A DNA stretch of 9,453 nt from Pseudomonadota bacterium (GTDB taxonomy: Bacteria; Pseudomonadota; Gammaproteobacteria; Burkholderiales; Thiobacillaceae). Below the pieces are notes generated by a model that saw only the letters and a list, made by a program, of their open reading frames with translations, was not told the DNA's origin and did not search any database. Made by a program: the position numbers and the translations under genes. Below, piece after piece: positions 1 through 5,890 of the stretch. The stretch covers positions 1-9,453 of the forward strand of contig JAJYXA010000228.1 in NCBI GenBank assembly GCA_021791235.1, in the 5' to 3' direction. Each line of letters opens with the position of its first letter. The first letter of the stretch is position 1.

Positions 1-339
1 GTTCATGCGCGGAAACGCCATGTCGGGTGCGCCCAGCATCAGCGGCACCTGCCAGTTCGCAAAGCCGGAGAAGGCCGGCATGATGACCCCGAAAATCATG
101 AGCAGACCATGCATCGTGGTGAGCTGGTTGAAGAAATCCGGGTTGGTCAGCTGCAGGCCGGGCTGGAACAGTTCGGCGCGAATCAGCAGCGCCATGGTGC
201 CCGCCACAAACAGCATGATGAGCGCGAACCACAGGTACAGCGTGCCGATATCCTTGTGGTTGGTGGTGGTCAGCCAGCGCATGACCCCGGTCGGATGACC
301 GTGGCCGTGATCGTCGTGGGCGTGTGCAGCATCAGACAT
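1..339 (-). CDS. ctaD: Cytochrome c oxidase subunit I (partial, N-terminal 113 residues)
   Basis: This is the start of the catalytic subunit of a heme-copper oxidase, which in this family holds heme a and the a3-CuB site in the inner membrane and reduces O2 while pumping protons. The window keeps 113 codons; the rest lies beyond the left edge. The protein opens with a His/Asp-rich stretch (HAHDDHGHGHPTG), then WLTTTNHKDIGTLYL, a hallmark of subunit I. A first membrane helix follows (FALIMLFVAGTMALLI), then NQLTTMHGLLMIF, which carries the conserved histidine (H79) that ligates low-spin heme a, and FSGFANWQVPLMLGAPDMAFPRMN. The ATG at 337-339 is preceded by GAGGAG (348-353) at 8-nt spacing, which fixes the start. 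It lies 24 nt downstream of ctaC on the same strand, so the two are almost certainly co-transcribed. The family assignment is firm. Whether the enzyme is a true caa3 or an aa3 oxidase rests on the fused ctaC. Confidence 0.96.
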   Translation of the reverse strand, partial: MSDAAHAHDDHGHGHPTGVMRWLTTTNHKDIGTLYLWFALIMLFVAGTMALLIRAELFQPGLQLTNPDFFNQLTTMHGLLMIFGVIMPAFSGFANWQVPLMLGAPDMAFPRMN

Positions 340-347
340 CGTGTGCT

Positions 348-353
348 CTCCTC
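348..353 (-). promoter_or_regulatory. Shine-Dalgarno site of ctaD
   Basis: GAGGAG on the minus strand ends 8 nt before the ctaD ATG. It is the clearest ribosome binding site in the left part of the window. It lies in the 24-nt ctaC-ctaD gap, so ctaD can be initiated independently of ctaC termination. Confidence 0.75.
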
Positions 354-363
354 TTGATATTGT

Positions 364-1518
364 TTACTGCGCAGCGGGCGCCGCGGCTTCGCTGGCGGCA
401 TTACCCCGTGCGGCGGCGATCTGGGCAGGCTGCGCCAGGTCGCCCGTCTTGTTGTCCCACGCGTTGCGCTGGTAGGTCACGACGGCGGCGACATCGGCGT
501 CGGACAACTGGCCGGCGAACGCTGCCATCGCCGTCCCCGGCCTGCCGTTCAGCACGACGGCGATGTGATCGGCAATCGGCCCGGTGGCGACCGGGGAACC
601 GCTGATTGCCGGGAAGGTGCCGGGCAGGCCTTTGCCGTCGGCCTGATGGCAGGCGGCGCAATTGGCCTGGTAGACCTTCTCTCCGCGCTGCATCAGCTCG
701 GCCATTTCGAAGGATTTGGCACTGTCGGACGCGGCGGCTTGCGCCGCGCCTTTCTTCTTCGCCACCCAGGCGGCGTAATCCTCTTCCGACACCACTTCAA
801 CCACGATCGGCATGAAGCCGTGATCCTTGCCGCACAGCTCGACGCACTGGCCGCGGTAGGTGCCGATCCTGTCGGCCTTGAACCAGCTGTCGCGGATGAA
901 GCCGGGAATCGCATCCTGCTTGGCGCCGAGCGCAGGCACCCACCAGGAGTGCAGCACGTCGTTGGCGGTGATCAGCAGGCGCACGCGCTTGCCGACCGGC
1001 ACCACCATCGGCTCGTCGACTTCCAGCAGATAATGCTCGCCCTTTTCGGCCCGGCCCTCGATCTGTTCGCGCGGCGTGGCGAGGTTGCTGTAAAAGCTGA
1101 CGTCGTCGTTGAGGTAGTCGTAGCCCCATTTCCACTGGTAGCCGGTGATCTTGATCGTCATGTCCGGGTTGGTGGTGTCCTTCATGTCGATCACCACCTT
1201 GGCGGCGGGATAGGCCATGCCCACCAGGATCACGAACGGAATCACCGTCCAGATCACTTCGACCGTGGTGTTTTCGTGGAAATGCGCCGCCTGGTGGCCC
1301 AGCGACTTGCGGTGCTTCAGCAGCGAATAGAACATCGCGCCGAACACCACCACGAAAATTCCCAGACACACCAGCATGATGAGGGTGTGCAGCTGGAACA
1401 CGTCCTGCGCCACCCGGCTTGCCGGTGTTTGCAGGTTGTATGCGTATTCCGCCAGTATTGGCTGGCTGAACGCCAGCGCCGCCCCCACCAGTCCTGCCCG
1501 TTGCCACTTGCCTTTCAT
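364..1518 (-). CDS. ctaC: Cytochrome c oxidase subunit II with fused C-terminal cytochrome c domain
   Basis: Subunit II takes electrons from cytochrome c through the binuclear CuA centre and passes them to subunit I. In the 384-residue product, residues 1-23 look like a cleavable signal peptide (ending PILA). Two membrane helices follow at about 44-67 and 87-108, then the periplasmic cupredoxin domain. CuA ligands are visible as H190 (DVLHSWWVP), C225, E227, C229, H233 and M236 (CVELCGKDHGFMP). An Ala-rich linker at about 255-268 leads to a class I cytochrome c domain with heme motif CAACH (287-291) and probable axial Met M331 (GTAMAAF). The tail is rich in Ala and Pro. Plain subunit II is about 280 residues or shorter; the extra length is the heme domain, as in caa3-type and many betaproteobacterial enzymes. 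GGGGGA (1523-1528) precedes the ATG by 4 nt. It follows the DUF2244 gene and precedes ctaD. Confidence 0.96.
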   Translation of the reverse strand: MKGKWQRAGLVGAALAFSQPILAEYAYNLQTPASRVAQDVFQLHTLIMLVCLGIFVVVFGAMFYSLLKHRKSLGHQAAHFHENTTVEVIWTVIPFVILVGMAYPAAKVVIDMKDTTNPDMTIKITGYQWKWGYDYLNDDVSFYSNLATPREQIEGRAEKGEHYLLEVDEPMVVPVGKRVRLLITANDVLHSWWVPALGAKQDAIPGFIRDSWFKADRIGTYRGQCVELCGKDHGFMPIVVEVVSEEDYAAWVAKKKGAAQAAASDSAKSFEMAELMQRGEKVYQANCAACHQADGKGLPGTFPAISGSPVATGPIADHIAVVLNGRPGTAMAAFAGQLSDADVAAVVTYQRNAWDNKTGDLAQPAQIAAARGNAASEAAAPAAQ

Positions 1519-1599
1519 CGCGTCCCCCGTCCTCTCGTCCCCGTTATTGGTGTCGTCGCGGCGTGCGTTGCAATCGTTCCTGCAACCTGCTGCGCTTCG

Positions 1600-2085
1600 T
1601 TATCCTTGCAACCTGCTTCGCAACGCGGCGGCCAGTCGCAGCCGCGCCTCGTCGCTCAGATACTGCCCAACTTCCGTTGCGCGGCCATGCGAACTCAGGC
1701 TGAGGCGGCAATTTCTGCCCGGTGACCTGCAATCGCACACCACACGTGCCCACTGGCGATTCATTTCACGACGCGCCACGCGGTGACCGCAGTGCCGTTC
1801 CAGCACCACCACGTCGCCTTCGATCATGAGGGTTTCGTAATCCCCCTCGCGGCTGCGCAAGACCTCGAATGCCCAGGCCAGCAAGCCGATCTCCAGTCCG
1901 GCAAACGGCAGGATCAGCCAGTACCCCATCCACGCAAAGCCGATCGCCGTTGCAAAACACAGTGCCGCCAGGCTCCAGAACGCGAGCCGTTCCTGGGAGC
2001 GCGTCAGCGAATGGTTGGGGCGGGATTGGAATACAAACGCGCCAGCTGACCCGCCCGCCCAGTCTTCCGTCTTGACCTGTTCCAT
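1600..2085 (-). CDS. DUF2244-type integral membrane protein, first gene of cox operon
   Basis: This is a 161-residue protein that matches the DUF2244 pattern as I know it: a PNHSL motif near the N-terminus (23-27), a hairpin of two membrane helices at about 34-53 and 55-76, a short loop with FEVLRSREGDYE, then a soluble beta-rich C-terminal domain (MIEGDVVVLER onward) ending in a QYLSDEARLRLAAALR helix. Its biochemical function is unknown. In several proteobacteria a DUF2244 gene sits with cytochrome oxidase genes, and here it lies directly upstream of ctaC (81-nt gap), so a role in oxidase assembly or membrane insertion is a fair guess but only inference. Start choice: the ATG at 2083-2085 is used. 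A TTG at 2113-2115 would add 10 residues in the same frame. Neither has a good Shine-Dalgarno sequence. The gene ends in a short duplicated sequence (see findings). Confidence 0.78.
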   Translation of the reverse strand: MEQVKTEDWAGGSAGAFVFQSRPNHSLTRSQERLAFWSLAALCFATAIGFAWMGYWLILPFAGLEIGLLAWAFEVLRSREGDYETLMIEGDVVVLERHCGHRVARREMNRQWARVVCDCRSPGRNCRLSLSSHGRATEVGQYLSDEARLRLAAALRSRLQG

Positions 2086-2155
2086 GGCTGGAATCGAGGA
2101 AACCGCGTGCGGCAATATGTCGCGGACAGTAACACGACGCCCCGCTCCCGAACAA

Positions 2156-2222
2156 GCAGTACGATCGTATTAAGTTATTGATTTAATTATTAAATATCGT
2201 TATTACAGACTATTCTAAGATG
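2156..2222 (-). promoter_or_regulatory. AT-rich promoter/operator region of the cox operon
   Basis: This strongly AT-rich stretch in otherwise GC-rich DNA begins at the bioD stop codon and lies ahead of DUF2244-ctaC-ctaD. It holds a perfect 15-bp palindrome (ATTTAAT-T-ATTAAAT, 2181-2195) and a perfect 10-bp palindrome (TACGATCGTA, 2160-2169). On the minus strand, TTTAAT (2189-2194) and TAATAC (2167-2172) resemble sigma-70 -10 boxes, but no convincing -35 partner was found. The palindromes could be regulator binding sites; neither matches an FNR/ANR box or a BirA operator. No GC stem with a T-run is present, so I do not call a bioD terminator here. Confidence 0.5.
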
Positions 2223-2982
2223 CTAATTCTTTAGGCAGCGTCAGCCATTGCCGCGCAAGGGGACTCCGATCCGCTCCGGGCTGAAGCCCGTGTGGTGTCG
2301 TATGCGGCACACCCTCCGAAGAAAATCCTGCGGGAAGGAAAGCCTGCACGCCCAGACACGGCGCCGGCAAACGCGCATGCAGGGCCGCAAGATTTTCGGC
2401 CTGGAATGCCATCGCCGGATCGATGTGATTGCCCACCCAGCCGGCCCACCGCAGCCGGCGATTCGCAATCGACTCCGCCGTCAGCAGCGCGTGGTTGAGA
2501 CAGCCGAGTCGCAGGCCAACCACCAGCACGACCGGCAGGCCTAGGCGCCGCGCCAGATCCGCCATGTCCTCGCGCTCGTTCAAGGGCACGCGCCAGCCGC
2601 CCGCGCCCTCGACCACCACCACGTCGGCCGCGGCAGCCAGCCGCGCATACGCCGCGGCCACGACCTCCAGCTCGATCCGAACGCCCGCCCGCTGCGCCGC
2701 GATGTGCGGCGCAACGGGCTCGGCAAAGGCGTAGGGATTCACGTCGCGCAGGTCGGCGTCGACGTCGGCCGCCTGCAGCAGCGCCGTCACGTCCTCGTTC
2801 AGCTCGCCCGGCGCATTGCCGGCCGACACCGGCTTCATCGCAGCCACCCGCAGACCCTGCGCGCGCAACGCGTGGATCAGCGCCACCGCCACCCGCGTCT
2901 TGCCGACGCCGGTGTCGGTTCCGGTGACGAAGAACCCGCGAGGCGCGAGGGGTGAGGCGTGAGGTGGGGTGGTCGAGGTCAT
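2215..2982 (-). CDS. bioD: Dethiobiotin synthetase
   Basis: BioD closes the ureido ring of dethiobiotin from DAPA, CO2 and ATP, the penultimate step of biotin synthesis, in the cytoplasm. The 255-residue product shows the P-loop GTDTGVGKT (21-29), the catalytic/substrate loop MKPVSAG (49-55), EPVAPHIAA (88-96), and VVEGAGGWRVPL (124-134), all family signatures. It is about 30 residues longer than E. coli BioD (about 225). The extra length is an N-terminal PPHASPLAPR stretch encoded by heptamer repeats and a C-terminal segment at about 223-241 containing a REP-like hairpin; both lie outside the conserved core. The ATG at 2980-2982 overlaps the bioC TGA as ATGA, a classic coupled junction, and bioD is in the -1 frame relative to bioC. 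It is the last gene of the biotin operon. Enzyme identity is firm; the effect of the extra segments is unknown. Confidence 0.95.
   Translation of the reverse strand: MTSTTPPHASPLAPRGFFVTGTDTGVGKTRVAVALIHALRAQGLRVAAMKPVSAGNAPGELNEDVTALLQAADVDADLRDVNPYAFAEPVAPHIAAQRAGVRIELEVVAAAYARLAAAADVVVVEGAGGWRVPLNEREDMADLARRLGLPVVLVVGLRLGCLNHALLTAESIANRRLRWAGWVGNHIDPAMAFQAENLAALHARLPAPCLGVQAFLPAGFSSEGVPHTTPHGLQPGADRSPLARQWLTLPKELAS
2277..2290. repeat. REP-like hairpin inside bioD 3' end
   Basis: CGGGCT-GA-AGCCCG is a perfect hairpin (or a GGGC/GCCC stem with a TGAA loop). It resembles the core of short REP-type palindromes that are usually intergenic. Here it encodes BioD residues of about 231-236 (HGLQPG), within a C-terminal segment that the E. 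coli protein lacks. Confidence 0.4.
2943..2970. repeat. Heptamer repeat array in bioD 5' end
   Basis: On the plus strand this reads as 7-nt units gcgcgag, gggtgag, gcgtgag and a degenerate gtggggt. It encodes BioD residues of about 5-13 (TPPHASPLA), just ahead of the conserved N-terminal strand and P-loop. It shares the 13-mer gaggggtgaggcg (2947-2959) with the array at 3557-3584 in bioC. Confidence 0.6.
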
Positions 2983-3890
2983 AAGCCAGCGCGCTTTTTT
3001 TGAATTTTCCACTGGATCACCTGGCGGCCGTCCTCGCGCCGCGTCTTGTCGCCTGCCCACGCGTGGCCGTAGATCACTTCGAAAGTGGCCGGCAAACGCC
3101 CTTCGGCCCGGTTCGATTCGTACGCCCGCTCCAGCCGCGCCCACGCCGACTTGCCGAGCAGGCCGCGCCGCCGGGTCGTTGCCGCGTTGTGCGCGCCGAT
3201 GCCCTTGAGGTCGCGCATCAGCGACTTGAGGTCGGCATAGGTCAGCGTCAGCATGTCCATTTCCATCACCGGGCCGGCGAAGCCGGCGTGGATCAGCATG
3301 TCGCCGATGTCGTGCAGGTCGATGAAGCGGTTCACGTGCGGCGCATCGTCGACGACCGAGAAGGCCGCACGCAATTCCTTCAGCGTGTCGGGCCCGAAGG
3401 TGGCGAACATCAAGAGGCCGCCCGGCGCCAGCACGCGATGAAAGCCCTTGAGCGTGGCCCCCAGATCGTGCGCCCATTGCAGGGCGAGGCTGGACCAGAC
3501 CAGGTTCATGCTGTTGGGCGCAAACGGCAGGCGCTCCATGTCGGCGCACGCCAGATGGGTGAGGGATGAAGCGTGAGGGGTGAGGCGCTGCAGGGCGCGC
3601 TGCGCCCACGTCGGCTGCGGCAGGCGTGCGCGTGCGGCCTTCAGCATCGATGGCGCGATGTCGAGCGCGCAGCATTCGGCCTCGGTATAGCGCGCACGCA
3701 GATGCGCCAGCCCGTAACCGGTGCCGCTGCCGACATCGAGCACGCGGCCCGGCTGCAGGGTCATAAAATCGAGGCGATCGAGCAGGCGGTCGCACACTTC
3801 GCGCTGCAGCACCGCGTGCGCATCGTAGCTGGCGGCGGCGTGGTCGAAGGCGCGCCGCACCTCGGCGAAGTCGAGTTCGCATTCAGCCAT
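2979..3890 (-). CDS. bioC: Malonyl-ACP O-methyltransferase BioC
   Basis: BioC methylates malonyl-ACP with S-adenosylmethionine so that the fatty-acid synthesis machinery elongates it to pimeloyl-ACP methyl ester, the first step of biotin synthesis. The 303-residue protein has FDHAAASYDAHAVLQREV near the N-terminus (15-32), typical of BioC. SAM motif I is VLDVGSGTGYG (50-60), the acidic post-motif II residue lies in CALDIAPSML (74-83), and motifs ADMERLPF (116-123), LALQWAHDL (135-143) and PGGLLMFATFGPDTLKEL (156-173) follow. It is about 50 residues longer than E. coli BioC, with extra sequence at about 91-112 (encoded in part by heptamer repeats) and at the C-terminus. The ATG at 3888-3890 overlaps the bioH stop by 8 nt, and no separate Shine-Dalgarno site is seen. 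A longer in-frame start at 4013 would run through bioH coding sequence and is unlikely. It ends with AAAAAAAG just before an ATGA overlap with bioD. Confidence 0.94.
   Translation of the reverse strand: MAECELDFAEVRRAFDHAAASYDAHAVLQREVCDRLLDRLDFMTLQPGRVLDVGSGTGYGLAHLRARYTEAECCALDIAPSMLKAARARLPQPTWAQRALQRLTPHASSLTHLACADMERLPFAPNSMNLVWSSLALQWAHDLGATLKGFHRVLAPGGLLMFATFGPDTLKELRAAFSVVDDAPHVNRFIDLHDIGDMLIHAGFAGPVMEMDMLTLTYADLKSLMRDLKGIGAHNAATTRRRGLLGKSAWARLERAYESNRAEGRLPATFEVIYGHAWAGDKTRREDGRQVIQWKIQKKRAGL
2994..3000 (-). other. Slippery heptamer A AAA AAG at bioC 3' end
   Basis: On the minus strand the last bioC codons read CAA AAA AAG CGC GCT GGC TTA TGA, so the heptamer A AAA AAG is in the X XXY YYZ phase known from E. 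coli dnaX. It is part of an uninterrupted run of seven A. A -1 slip here reads on as GCG CGC TGG CTT and then the bioD ATG in frame. Whether it is used is unknown. AGGTGA lies 16 nt upstream, farther than the usual stimulatory spacing, and no strong downstream hairpin is visible. Confidence 0.45.
3557..3584. repeat. Heptamer repeat array inside bioC
   Basis: Four plus-strand 7-nt units (gggtgag, ggatgaa, gcgtgag, gggtgag) follow each other without gaps. They encode BioC residues of about 103-112 (LTPHASSLTH), in a region absent from E. coli BioC between the motif II helix and ADMERLPF. The array shares a 13-mer with the array in bioD, and in both genes it is read in the frame giving PHAS-x-L. 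Confidence 0.65.
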
Positions 3891-4743
3891 TTGCAAAGCG
3901 CACGATCGCCGCAGCCACGTCTTCGCCGTGCGACAAGTGCGGCGCATGCGCGGCACGGGCAAATTCAATGTGCTGCGCGGCGGGCAGGGTTTCGGCCAGC
4001 CAGGCCCCCGCAACCGCCGGCGTCAGCGTGTCGAGCGCGCCGTGCAGCACCAGGGTCGGCTGCGTCAGCCGCGGCAGTTCCACGCGCAGGTCGGTGTCGC
4101 GCAGGATCGCGAGGCCACTCGACAAGGCCTCGCTGCGCGCAACAGGGGAGGCCAGCAGCGTCTGCCGCAATTGCTGCAGCAGGCTTTTCTGTCCTGCCAT
4201 GCCGCGCGTCTGCAGGCTCAGAAAGCGCAGCAATGTGGCCTGCGGCTCGGCCAGAAGCGCCGCGCCGAAATCCTGCAGCTCGGCAGCCCCCATGCCGCGA
4301 TCCCAGTCTTCCGCAGCAACGAACTTCGGGGTCGACGCCAGCAGCACCAAGCGCGCGATCCTGTGCGGGTGGTCGAGCGCCGCGCGCATCGCCACCTGGC
4401 CGCCGAGCGACCAGCCGAGCAGCATGGCCTTGTCCGGCAGTTGCCGCGCCAGATCGTCCGCCCAGCCCTGCAGGGTGTTGTCGGCCACGCAGTCGCGTCC
4501 GCCATGACCGGGCAGGTCGAGCGCGCGCACCTCGAAATCGGCGGCCAGCAATTCCGCCAGTGCGTCGAACACGCGGGCATTCATGCCCCAGCCGTGCACC
4601 AGCGCGAGAACCGGTTTGGGCAAGCCCCGAACAAGTTGTCGCCCCGGCGAAAGCCGGGGTCCAGTTGCTTGATTGGGCTGGATTCCGGCTTTCGCCGGAA
4701 TGACTTGCCGGGGGGGGTTCAGGGTTTTCTCAGGCGAGGGCAT
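3883..4743 (-). CDS. bioH: Pimeloyl-ACP methyl ester carboxylesterase BioH
   Basis: BioH is the alpha/beta-hydrolase that removes the methyl group from pimeloyl-ACP methyl ester once the chain is complete. The core is clear: oxyanion motif HGWG (50-53), nucleophile elbow GWSLGG with Ser112, acid Asp238 (HGALDTLTP) and His266 (AAHAPHLSH). The spacing between triad residues matches E. coli BioH (S82, D207, H235) within one residue, but everything is shifted by about 30. That extra N-terminal part (residues of about 8-35) is encoded by a C8 tract and an inverted REP-like pair and contains the telltale VIPAKAGIQ. From the ATG at 4741-4743 the product is 286 aa, with GAGG a few nt upstream inside bioF, and it overlaps bioF by 14 nt. 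The only start I see after the repeat is TTG at 4621-4623 (246 aa), which keeps the catalytic core. Gene identity is firm; the start is not. Confidence 0.9.
   Translation of the reverse strand: MPSPEKTLNPPRQVIPAKAGIQPNQATGPRLSPGRQLVRGLPKPVLALVHGWGMNARVFDALAELLAADFEVRALDLPGHGGRDCVADNTLQGWADDLARQLPDKAMLLGWSLGGQVAMRAALDHPHRIARLVLLASTPKFVAAEDWDRGMGAAELQDFGAALLAEPQATLLRFLSLQTRGMAGQKSLLQQLRQTLLASPVARSEALSSGLAILRDTDLRVELPRLTQPTLVLHGALDTLTPAVAGAWLAETLPAAQHIEFARAAHAPHLSHGEDVAAAIVRFANG
4638..4704. repeat. Inverted REP-like repeat pair (BIME/dRS3-like) within bioH 5' end
   Basis: Two 27-nt arms face each other across a 13-nt spacer. The left arm (4638-4664) contains the hairpin ccccggcgaaagccgggg. The right arm (4678-4704) contains ttccggctttcgccggaa. 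The reverse complement of the right arm equals the left arm except at four positions, two compensating pairs (CC/GG against TT/AA) on either side of the stem, so base-pairing is kept. The core with flanking gtc and tccag is typical of widely scattered REP-type elements in proteobacteria. Such elements are mobilised by REP-associated tyrosine transposases in some genomes; none is encoded here. Confidence 0.75.
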
Positions 4744-5890
4744 GCAGGGCCTCGACGAGTTGCGCGACATCGTCGGCGCCGTGTGCGGCCGACAGGGTGA
4801 TGCGCAGCCGCGCCGTGTCGGCCGGCACCGTCGGCGTGCGGATCGCCGGCACCAGCAGCCCGCGCTCGAGCAAGGCCTGCGACAGCCGCACCGCATCGGC
4901 ATTGGCCCCCACCAGCAGCGGCTGGATCGGCGTCGCCGAGTCCATCAATGTGACCGTTCTCAGATCGGCGAGCCCTGCGCGCAGCCGGGCAACGTGGCTG
5001 CGCAGGCGTTCGCGCCGCGCGTCGCCCGCCTCGATCTGGCGCAGGCTTTCCAGCAGGCAGGCGGCCAAAAGCGGCGGCGAGGCGGTGGTGTAGATATAGG
5101 GGCGCGCCTTCTGGATCAGCCAGTCGACCACGGATTCATGCGCCGCCACCGCCGCGCCCGCCACGCCGGCCGCCTTGCCGAGCGTGGCGAGATAGATCAC
5201 GCGGTCGCTCGCGCGGGCGCGTTCGGTCAGTCCGCCGCGGCCGTCGTTGAGCACACCGAAGCCGTGCGCATCGTCGAGATAGAGCCAGGCGTCATAACGC
5301 TCGGCGAGGTCGAGCAGCGCGTCGACCGGCGTGATGTCGCCGTCCATGCTGTACACCAGGTCCGACACGATCAGCTTGTCCTGCGCCGTGCTGGCCGCCA
5401 GCTGGCCCTCGAGCTGCGCCAGATCGTTGTGGCGATAGCGGGTGAAGCTCGCGCCGGACAGCTGCGCGGCGTCGACCAGCGAGGCGTGGTTGAGCTTGTC
5501 GGCGAACACCTCGCCTTTCCGATGAAGCAGCGCGGTCAGCACGCCGAGGTTGGCCAGGTAGCCGGTGGAAAACAGCAGCGCCGCCGGCTTGCCGACGAAG
5601 CGCGCGAAGGCGGCTTCGAATTCGTGGTGGAAGCGGTGGTGTCCGGTGATGAGGTGCGCCGCGCCGGCGCCGACGCCGCACGCATCGAGCGCGGCGTGCG
5701 CGGCGGCCACCAGCGCCGGATCGGCGGCAAGGCCGAGATAGTCGTTGCTGCAGAAGGAGACGACGCGCTGGCCGTCGATCGTGACGTGCGCGCCCTGCGC
5801 GCCGTCGAGCAGCCGGCGTTTGCGCTCGAGATGATCGGCCTGCAGCGCCGCCAGCCCCTGCTGCAGGCGGGTCAGGCCGGCAAAACTCAC
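4730..5890 (-). CDS. bioF: 8-amino-7-oxononanoate synthase
   Basis: BioF is the PLP enzyme that condenses pimeloyl-ACP with L-alanine to give KAPA (8-amino-7-oxononanoate), CO2 and ACP. At 386 residues it has nearly the E. coli length (384). Visible signatures are [10 protein letters not shown] (47-56), [21 protein letters not shown] (72-92), STGYLANLG (108-116), [12 protein letters not shown] with PLP-stacking H135, the VYSMDGD turn (179-185), [16 protein letters not shown] with D206 and H209 (205-220), and the PLP-binding lysine K239 in LATLGKAAG. The start is taken as GTG at 5888-5890, which overlaps the bioB TGA as GTGA. The MSFAGL opening aligns with the family N-terminus. An open frame continues upstream through bioB but has no family similarity. 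The 3' end overlaps bioH by 14 nt. Confidence 0.96.
   Translation of the reverse strand: MSFAGLTRLQQGLAALQADHLERKRRLLDGAQGAHVTIDGQRVVSFCSNDYLGLAADPALVAAAHAALDACGVGAGAAHLITGHHRFHHEFEAAFARFVGKPAALLFSTGYLANLGVLTALLHRKGEVFADKLNHASLVDAAQLSGASFTRYRHNDLAQLEGQLAASTAQDKLIVSDLVYSMDGDITPVDALLDLAERYDAWLYLDDAHGFGVLNDGRGGLTERARASDRVIYLATLGKAAGVAGAAVAAHESVVDWLIQKARPYIYTTASPPLLAACLLESLRQIEAGDARRERLRSHVARLRAGLADLRTVTLMDSATPIQPLLVGANADAVRLSQALLERGLLVPAIRTPTVPADTARLRITLSAAHGADDVAQLVEALHALA

Noticed and set aside
1540..1575. TTGCAA...CAATAA as an internal promoter for ctaC
   Set aside because: The -10 match is 2 of 6 and the spacer is 18; too weak to call.
565..1725. Long plus-strand open frame of 386 codons opposite ctaC
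   Set aside because: It is antisense to a clear ctaC. The translation is rich in His, Arg, Ala and Val from complementing GC-rich codons and shows no domain.
2983..3882. bioD frame open far upstream, suggesting a 555-aa BioD
   Set aside because: The upstream part is bioC read in the wrong frame (Arg/Ala-rich, no motifs). The BioD family start is at 2982. The open frame matters only for the frameshift idea.
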